A stretch of DNA of 64,000 bases. It comes from Cognataquiflexum rubidum. Its GTDB lineage: Bacteria > Bacteroidota > Bacteroidia > Cytophagales > Cyclobacteriaceae. Shown in pieces: positions 58,454 through 64,000 of this stretch (within the stretch, counting starts at the first letter, position 1; every line of letters begins with the position of its first letter). The DNA is taken from positions 117,094-181,093 of the forward strand of contig NZ_JAKZAL010000010.1 of NCBI RefSeq assembly GCF_022538115.1, written 5' to 3'. The notes beneath the pieces were generated by a model. The model was not told where the DNA came from. It ran no database searches and saw nothing but the letters and a program-made list of their open reading frames with translations. The position numbers were made by a program, and so were the translations under genes.

Positions 58454-60442
58454 TCAAACCTCCGGTTCGATCCACATGCCGTCTTTTCGGATAATTTCGA
58501 TCAGTTCGTCCACAGCCCTCTCGGAAGGAACAGATTTTTTCACTACCTCTTTCCCTTTGTATAAGGTGATTTTACCTTTTCCCGAACCGACATATCCAAA
58601 GTCAGCATCTGCCATTTCACCGGGACCGTTTACTATACAACCCATGATGCCGATTTTGACACCTTTAAGGTGGTCTGTTCTTTTGCGGATCATGGCCGTG
58701 GTTTCTTGAAGATCGAATAAAGTCCTCCCGCAGGAAGGGCAGGAAATATATTCCGTCTTGGACATCCTGGTTCTGGCAGCTTGTAGCACACCAAAGCCTA
58801 CAGAATTATGCAATTTGATCTGTACCAAAATCTGCTCTCTTTCACGGCCTTCATAAGCTCCGATTCCCAACATGATACCCTCTCCCAAACCATCAACCAA
58901 CAACCCTCCTACATCCGTAGCTGCATAAAGCATGGTTTTGTCTGAGTCCTGTACAGTATAATTAACCATTACAACCACCGGAGCCAAGCAATGGTTTTCC
59001 ATCAGGGAAATAAAAGTTCGACGGAGGGCAGCCATTTTATGTGCATTGTCACTCTGCAAAATCACGACGACGTCTTTTCTTCCTTCCAAAAACGGAAGAG
59101 CTTCATATACTTCTAAGTCTGAAAGCATCAGAAAATTCAATCCATAATGGAAGTTTGCCGCTATCTTAAATTCAGGCAAGGTAAAAGCAGGAAACTTATT
59201 GACCTGATCTTCTGAATGTAGCCAATGGTTGAAATATTGGATCTCCTTCATACCGTTAGGCAGCATGAAAGGAATCGGATGGTCACCTGAAAACACGTAA
59301 TCGGCACCCTGATCGTTCATTTTCCATTTGTCCAACTCAGGCAAATAGAAGTGGCCGATGTTCTTCATTTCCTTTTCAGTGATGTTGGCTATTGCAGAAA
59401 TATCTGCAATCACCCTAGGAACATTGCTGCCACCAAAATTAAAAACCTCAATAGTATCTCTTTTATTGTGCTCAAAAGGTGTGATTGGAAAATGATGAAG
59501 CTCCTCAATCGGTGTATGACCTTTCCTCTCGGCATATCGGTCCACCAAAGATTTTGCGACGGGTGCTTCAAACTCCGGATCTTCTGTCAATGAAACGCGC
59601 ACGGTATCTCCTAATCCATCTTCCAACAAAGTTCCAATCCCTACAGCAGACTTGATTCTTCCGTCTTCCCCATCTCCCGCCTCGGTCACTCCCAAATGCA
59701 GGGGATATGGCTTAAATCCACCTTCATCCAACTTCTGCACCAATAACCTGTAAGCCTGCACCATGACTTGGGTATTGGAAGATTTCATTGAAATGACAAT
59801 GTCATGGTAATTCTCATCTTCACAAATCCTCAAAAACTCCAAAGCAGATTCAACCATTCCGAGTGGAGTATCACCATAACGGCTCATAATCCTGTCGGAA
59901 AGCGAACCGTGGTTGGTTCCTATGCGCATGGCTGTCCCGTATTCTTTACAGATTTTGACCAAAGGAAGAAATCTTTCCCTGATGCGGTCCAATTCTTCCT
60001 GATAGCTTTCGTCAGTATATTCTATGACCTCAAATTTCTTTTTATCGGCATAGTTTCCCGGATTGATCCGCACTTTTTCCACGATTTTTGCAGCGATTTC
60101 GGCTGCATTGGGGGTAAAATGTATATCAGCGACCAAGGGAGTATTGTATCCCCTTTTCTTAAGTTCGTTTTTGATGTTTTGGAGATTTTCAGCCTCCTTC
60201 ATGCTAGGTGCAGTGATTCTGATAAGTTGACACCCACTTTCGATCATGCGAATACTTTGCTCCACCGAGCCTAGGGTATCCATGGTATCGACAGTTGTCA
60301 TGGATTGCACTACAATGGGATTGTCTCCCCCGATGACCACATCACCCACTTTGACAGGGATGGTTTTCCTTCTGGAATATTCCGTCAGGCTATTACAATA
60401 CTTGATTTTTTCCAACACTGATTTGGGTTCCATACCGGTCAT
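58454..60442 (-). CDS. ispG: 4-hydroxy-3-methylbut-2-enyl diphosphate synthase (long form)
   Basis: The MEP-pathway enzyme with a [4Fe-4S] cluster that makes HMBPP. The 662 residues are the long Bacteroidetes/plant-like form: an N-terminal TIM barrel (VVIGGDNPIVVQSMTTVDTM; IRITAPSMKEAENL; LVADIHFTPNAAEIAAKI), an inserted domain (about 300-520) and a C-terminal cluster domain with ISCPSCGRTLFDLQ and GCIVNGPGEMADADFGYVG. Its ATG at 60442 overlaps the SDR stop by 4 nt (ATGA). Confidence 0.96.
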   Translation of the reverse strand: MTGMEPKSVLEKIKYCNSLTEYSRRKTIPVKVGDVVIGGDNPIVVQSMTTVDTMDTLGSVEQSIRMIESGCQLIRITAPSMKEAENLQNIKNELKKRGYNTPLVADIHFTPNAAEIAAKIVEKVRINPGNYADKKKFEVIEYTDESYQEELDRIRERFLPLVKICKEYGTAMRIGTNHGSLSDRIMSRYGDTPLGMVESALEFLRICEDENYHDIVISMKSSNTQVMVQAYRLLVQKLDEGGFKPYPLHLGVTEAGDGEDGRIKSAVGIGTLLEDGLGDTVRVSLTEDPEFEAPVAKSLVDRYAERKGHTPIEELHHFPITPFEHNKRDTIEVFNFGGSNVPRVIADISAIANITEKEMKNIGHFYLPELDKWKMNDQGADYVFSGDHPIPFMLPNGMKEIQYFNHWLHSEDQVNKFPAFTLPEFKIAANFHYGLNFLMLSDLEVYEALPFLEGRKDVVVILQSDNAHKMAALRRTFISLMENHCLAPVVVMVNYTVQDSDKTMLYAATDVGGLLVDGLGEGIMLGIGAYEGREREQILVQIKLHNSVGFGVLQAARTRMSKTEYISCPSCGRTLFDLQETTAMIRKRTDHLKGVKIGIMGCIVNGPGEMADADFGYVGSGKGKITLYKGKEVVKKSVPSERAVDELIEIIRKDGMWIEPEV

Positions 60443-61143
60443 AAGTCTCCTAATTGGGGTCTGATCACTATTTCTTCAACAACAGAATAGGGCGAAAGGT
60501 TATAAGCCGCCCATACTGATTCGGCAACATCGGCGGATTTCATAAACCGCTCCTCAGGAATATCAACTCCTTCCCAACTTGCGGTATAGGTAGCGCCAGG
60601 CAATACCGAGGTTACTTTGATGTTATAATTTTTTAATTCTTCTCTTAGGCATTTTGTAAAACCCAACATTGCCCATTTGGATATTGCATAGCTCCCGCCG
60701 TTGGCATAAGCAGTCAAGCCTGCTATGGATCCGATCGAAAAGATATGTCCTGATTTCCTGGCCATCATTTCGGAAGTAAATGCCCTAGTCAGGTAATAGG
60801 CAGAGAAAAGATTGGTCTGCATCATCAGTTCAAAATTACCCTCCGGTTCAGAATGAATAGAACCGGGATAAAAAACACCGGTGTTATTAATGATGACATC
60901 CGGGAATGTTATCTTTTTTACAAATTCAGAAAATGCATGTACTTCTTCCTTTTTGGAAAGGTCTGCAGAAAAAATATGGATATTCTGATTGGGAAATTGA
61001 AATTCAAAATCACCCTTCAAATTCTCCAAATCTCCTAAATGGCGTGCACAGGTAAAAACATCAAAACCTTCTGCCCCAAACTTCTCAATGATAGCGCGGC
61101 CAATTCCTTTTGTTCCTCCCGTAACCAATATACTTTTTGACAT
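60439..61143 (-). CDS. short-chain dehydrogenase/reductase
   Basis: A 234-residue SDR: VTGGTKGIGRAIIEKFGAEG (cofactor), INNTGVFYPGSI, IFSIGSIAGLTAYANGGSYA then ISKWAMLGFTK (intact Tyr-x3-Lys), and a normal C-terminus. Substrate unknown. The ATG at 61143 opens the Rossmann motif; the frame open to 61224 is not used. It overlaps ispG by 4 nt, so it is co-translated, but no MEP-pathway role is implied. Confidence 0.88.
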   Translation of the reverse strand: MSKSILVTGGTKGIGRAIIEKFGAEGFDVFTCARHLGDLENLKGDFEFQFPNQNIHIFSADLSKKEEVHAFSEFVKKITFPDVIINNTGVFYPGSIHSEPEGNFELMMQTNLFSAYYLTRAFTSEMMARKSGHIFSIGSIAGLTAYANGGSYAISKWAMLGFTKCLREELKNYNIKVTSVLPGATYTASWEGVDIPEERFMKSADVAESVWAAYNLSPYSVVEEIVIRPQLGDL

Positions 61144-61382
61144 TCTGATTTTTTTAATGAAGAAATTTTGATGATAATTATTCTTATGGAATAAAATACA
61201 GCACCTGGTTTTACAGACAACCATTCTTTAATTCCAGAATTGACCTATCGGGTTTACTTAGTATTTCAATAGTTAGTATGACAACTATCTATCGGAAACA
61301 AAGTTACATTTTTTTAAAAACTTTGCGAACTTAAACGTTTATTCCCGGGTGCTATAGGTTTTTTGTTCTTAATTTTAGCCAT

Positions 61383-63662
61383 ATGGAAACTCAGATTACA
61401 GACAGGTTGGAATTGGCGGCACACTTTGTGAACAGCACCAATAGCCCGATTTTTTTGACAGGAAAAGCCGGAACAGGCAAAACCACATTCCTCAGAAAGC
61501 TTGCTGACCTTACCCACAAGCGTTTTGTGATCCTGGCGCCTACCGGAATTGCTGCATTACATGCCAAAGGAGTTACCATACATTCCCAGTTTTTACTTCC
61601 TTTTGGGACATTTCTCCCTACCCGTGAACCTGAAGGGAACTTCAGCAGTAATGGCAATTTCTTCACCCAATTTACTTTAGGCAGAAGACATCCTTTGAAT
61701 ATGGCAAGAAAAAAGGTCCTGAAAGCTGTGGATCTGATCATCATCGATGAGGTCAGTATGCTGAGGGCGGATATTCTCGATGCGATTGATTACCGGATGC
61801 GTAGTGTAAAAAGAAATTTTGAAGAGCCTTTTGGCGGGGTTCAGGTCCTGATGATCGGAGATTTGTTTCAATTGCCCCCTATTGTGAAAGATTACGAATG
61901 GCAGGTCCTCAACAAATTTTACAAAAGCATGCACTTTTTTGAATCCCAAGCGATTCGCCAATCCGGAATGGTTTATTTGGAATTGGACAAAATCTTCCGA
62001 CAAAAGGACGAGAAATTCATCACGATTCTCAATCATCTCCGCGACAACGAGGCCACCGCAGCAGATATCGCTTTTTTGAACACCTTTTATAAAACAGAGG
62101 AGGAAATCAAAAACTTACGAGACACTATTATCATCACCACACACAATTATAAAGCTGAAGAACACAACCAAAAGGAATTGGCAGCACTCAAAACCAAATC
62201 CCATACTTTCGAGGCGGTGATTGATAAGGATTTCCCGGAAAGCCTTTATCCCATACCAAAGGTCTTGGAGCTAAAAGAAGGTGCCCAGATTATGTTTATC
62301 AAAAATGATACGAGTGGTTTTTCAGAATATTTCAATGGGAAAATGGCAACTGTCAAAACCATCGACGGAGACGAAATAATGGTTCGTTTGGCAGACAGTT
62401 CGATAGAATACAAGCTTCGAAAAGAAGTTTGGGAAAACAAAAAGTACATCATCAATGAGGAAACCAAGGAGCTAGAAGAGGATGTGATCGGGACTTTTGA
62501 GCAGTATCCTATTAAGCTTGCTTGGGCTGTGACTGTACACAAAAGCCAAGGATTGACCTTTGACCGGGCCATCATTGATGTAGGACAGGCTTTTGCTCCG
62601 GGCCAGGTGTATGTGGCGTTGAGTAGGTTACGGGGTTTGGATGGGCTTACCTTGCGTACCCGCATCCAATCCCATGTCATCAACAGTGACCGGGATGTAG
62701 TCAACTTTACCCAGACAACACAAGAACAGGAACCTTTGGAGAGGCTACTTAGCCTTCACCAAAGGAAGTACATGGCAAGGCTTTTGGAAAGTACATTTGA
62801 CTTTGGTGAGATCATCAATTCACTCCAAACTTTTTCAAAAGATTTTGGAGGCACTATGGAATTTGAAGATGCAGAAATGCAAAAAGCAATTCCTCTTATT
62901 TATGAAGGGTTTCTTCAAGAAGGTGAAAATACCTACAAATTTCAGCGGCAATTATTACAGATTCTCCAATCAAACGAGGAAGGAAAGCTACTTGAACGAT
63001 TGGAAAAAGGAAGCCAATATTATTCCAAGTTACTTGAATCAAGCCTCAAAAATCTATTGATCCATGCAGGGGAGGTTGAAAGGTTTACCAGGAGTAAAAA
63101 TTATCTGGAAGGGATTTCAGAAGTAGAATTAATGGTTTTTAAGAAACTGACTGAGGTCAAGAAAGTGACTTTTTTGGTCCCTGCCATTTTCAATGGGGAG
63201 GAAATCGGTAAAATGGACAAAGTTTCACAAGAACTCATCGACCTTCGGCTTGCACTGGCCCAGGAAGCAAGACAGGCAGCAAAGGATAACCCCAAATTTG
63301 CCACCAACAAAACAGGTAGGAAAAAGAAGGAAAAAGGGGATGCCAAACTCAAAAGAGAAAAAGGGGAAACCTACGAAATTACCTACGAGCTGAGTCAAAG
63401 CGGAAAATCAATTTCAGAAATTGCTTCAGAACGGGGATTGGCGGAATCCACTATTCGTGGACATTTAGCCAAGGGTATTGCAGAGGGAAAAGTCTCTATC
63501 CATTCGCACATATCTCAAAAGGAGATCGAGGAAATCGGGAACCTTATCCAATCAAAAAATGGGGATATTGTGCTCGTTCGCCAAGAATTTCCTACCAAGT
63601 ACGATTATGGTATTTTAAAAATGGTTGCCAATCACCTTGCAGGACTAGAGAAAAACAGCTGA
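61383..63662 (+). CDS. Pif1-like SF1 helicase with C-terminal HTH
   Basis: A 759-residue helicase: Walker A FLTGKAGTGKTTFLRKLADL (about 24-43), ILAPTGIAALHAKGVTIHSQ, Walker B LIIIDEVSMLRADILDAIDY, LMIGDLFQLPPIVKDYEW and late motifs AVTVHKSQGLTFDRAI, GQVYVALSRLRGL. The last 100 residues carry an HTH (SISEIASERGLAESTIRGHL) as in the HTH_40/RQC-type module. Probably unwinds DNA structures during replication. It stands alone, facing the rRNA operon end. Confidence 0.93.
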   Translation: METQITDRLELAAHFVNSTNSPIFLTGKAGTGKTTFLRKLADLTHKRFVILAPTGIAALHAKGVTIHSQFLLPFGTFLPTREPEGNFSSNGNFFTQFTLGRRHPLNMARKKVLKAVDLIIIDEVSMLRADILDAIDYRMRSVKRNFEEPFGGVQVLMIGDLFQLPPIVKDYEWQVLNKFYKSMHFFESQAIRQSGMVYLELDKIFRQKDEKFITILNHLRDNEATAADIAFLNTFYKTEEEIKNLRDTIIITTHNYKAEEHNQKELAALKTKSHTFEAVIDKDFPESLYPIPKVLELKEGAQIMFIKNDTSGFSEYFNGKMATVKTIDGDEIMVRLADSSIEYKLRKEVWENKKYIINEETKELEEDVIGTFEQYPIKLAWAVTVHKSQGLTFDRAIIDVGQAFAPGQVYVALSRLRGLDGLTLRTRIQSHVINSDRDVVNFTQTTQEQEPLERLLSLHQRKYMARLLESTFDFGEIINSLQTFSKDFGGTMEFEDAEMQKAIPLIYEGFLQEGENTYKFQRQLLQILQSNEEGKLLERLEKGSQYYSKLLESSLKNLLIHAGEVERFTRSKNYLEGISEVELMVFKKLTEVKKVTFLVPAIFNGEEIGKMDKVSQELIDLRLALAQEARQAAKDNPKFATNKTGRKKKEKGDAKLKREKGETYEITYELSQSGKSISEIASERGLAESTIRGHLAKGIAEGKVSIHSHISQKEIEEIGNLIQSKNGDIVLVRQEFPTKYDYGILKMVANHLAGLEKNS

Positions 63663-63732
63663 TACATTTTTCAATCTCTTCAATCTCTGTTTAACCAGAC
63701 CTTGTTATCCTTACTGGCCCTTAAAACGCAAA

Positions 63733-63762
63733 AAGACCCTCAGGGATGAATCTGAGGGTCTT
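63733..63762 (-). terminator. terminator after the second 5S tail
   Basis: AAGACCCTCAG / CTGAGGGTCTT with an 8-nt loop and, on the minus strand, TTTTTGCGTTTT. It directly follows the truncated 5S tail in the direction of transcription. Confidence 0.88.
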
Positions 63763-63790
63763 AATAATGTGGCGGCGGCCTACTCTCCCG
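63763..63790 (-). pseudogene. truncated second 5S rRNA 3' tail
   Basis: 28 nt identical to 63926-63953, which include the last 22 nt of the 5S gene and the trailing AATAAT. The body of the 5S that should lie at higher coordinates is replaced by a GC-rich stretch with palindromic parts (GTGGCG...CGCCAC; CCTGCCC...GGGCAGG), 63791-63860. It is the remnant of a second 5S gene. Confidence 0.75.
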
Positions 63791-63896
63791 TGCGCCGTGG
63801 CGTACCTGTACCCCGCCACGCCTGCCCGCCCTTGCGTATCGGGGCAGGAAGAGGTGGATTGATATCATTACAGTAAAGGAAACCTCCAAAAACGCC

Positions 63897-63923
63897 AAAA
63901 GCCAGCTTTATGGGCTGGCTTTT
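63897..63923 (-). terminator. terminator of the rRNA operon
   Basis: AAAAGCCAGC / GCTGGCTTTT with loop TTTATGG, 8 nt after the 5S end on the minus strand. On that strand it is followed by TTTTGGCG. Confidence 0.85.
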
Positions 63924-63931
63924 TGAATAAT

Positions 63932-64000
63932 GTGGCGGCGGCCTACTCTCCCGGGTGTAACCCCAGTACCATCGGCGCTGCAGGGCTTAACTTCTCTGTT
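63932..64000 (-). rRNA. 5S ribosomal RNA, 5' part outside window
   Basis: The reverse strand reads AACAGAGAAGTTAAGCCC at the window edge and ends GGGAGAGTAGGCCGCCGCCA, the typical 3' half of bacterial 5S rRNA (GAGAAGTTAAGC and GGTACTG loop motifs included). About 69 of 110-115 nt are visible. The 23S and 16S genes should lie further along, outside the window. Confidence 0.93.

Noticed and set aside
63763..63790. A complete second 5S rRNA gene
   Set aside because: Only the last 22 nt of the gene are recognisable; the adjacent stretch does not follow 5S motifs such as GAGAAGTTAAGC.

Overview
The window reads as a chromosome segment of a Bacteroidetes (Bacteroidota) bacterium, most likely family Cyclobacteriaceae (Algoriphagus, Aquiflexum or Belliella relatives). 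The signs are Bacteroidetes-type promoters (TAnnTTTG at -7), few Shine-Dalgarno sequences, many lipoproteins with a short signal and a Cys at position 16-21, families largely confined to this phylum (DUF4221, DUF6089, DUF4199, long-form IspG) and about 40% GC. The genus is inference.

Layout. 1-11250 (minus): pgk (cut by the window edge), threonylcarbamoyl-AMP synthase, a TPR lipoprotein, thioesterase, NUDIX, RecQ, enoyl-CoA hydratase, ComEC, an outer-membrane barrel, a GNAT enzyme and PhoH. 11357-14291: a SAM hydrolase-type enzyme, an ABM protein, tRNA-Leu(CAA), a RelE/ParE toxin-antitoxin pair and threonine aldolase. 14300-14640: a conspicuous array of 11-bp repeats that runs into the 3' end of a glycerophosphodiesterase gene. 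15564-22600: DUF2721, lipoamide dehydrogenase, FabG, a DUF4221 lipoprotein and an SPFH operon ending in a ribbon-helix-helix (RHH) regulator. 22608-26766: a TolC / MacB-permease / MacA efflux operon without its ATPase. 26968-30250: an accessory stretch with a methyltransferase and a broken copy of its 3' end, a HigBA module whose toxin has an in-frame stop, and a DUF1444-like lipoprotein. 30261-38261: two glycosyltransferases, two DUF4199 proteins, a dihydroorotase-like protein without metal ligands, a VOC lipoprotein, a HepT/MntA module and a likely protein N-terminal glutamine amidohydrolase. 38442-45571: guaA, a phosphotriesterase-like lipoprotein, an MBL-fold exonuclease and a pterin/flavin cluster (flavin reductase, STAS-like protein, coiled coil, SDR, FolE, 6-pyruvoyl-tetrahydropterin-synthase-like). 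45875-51246: two L,D-transpeptidase-type cell-wall enzymes, kdsA-kdsC and a GNAT-nitrilase fusion. 51565-63662: DUF6089, leuS, FKBP/SlyD, an orphan ABC ATPase, MmcQ, a DUF6728-like small protein, ispG, an SDR and a Pif1-like helicase. 63700-64000: the end of an rRNA operon (5S, minus) followed by a second, truncated 5S tail.

Most of the window is core metabolism and envelope biology: KDO for LPS, L,D-transpeptidases, lipoproteins and efflux. The unusual material lies in accessory pockets and in gaps between genes: the 11-bp array, short dispersed palindromic repeats, word-like tandem repeats, decayed genes (HigB, methyltransferase tail, 5S) and toxin-antitoxin modules. All identifications come from reading motifs; no database search was run.
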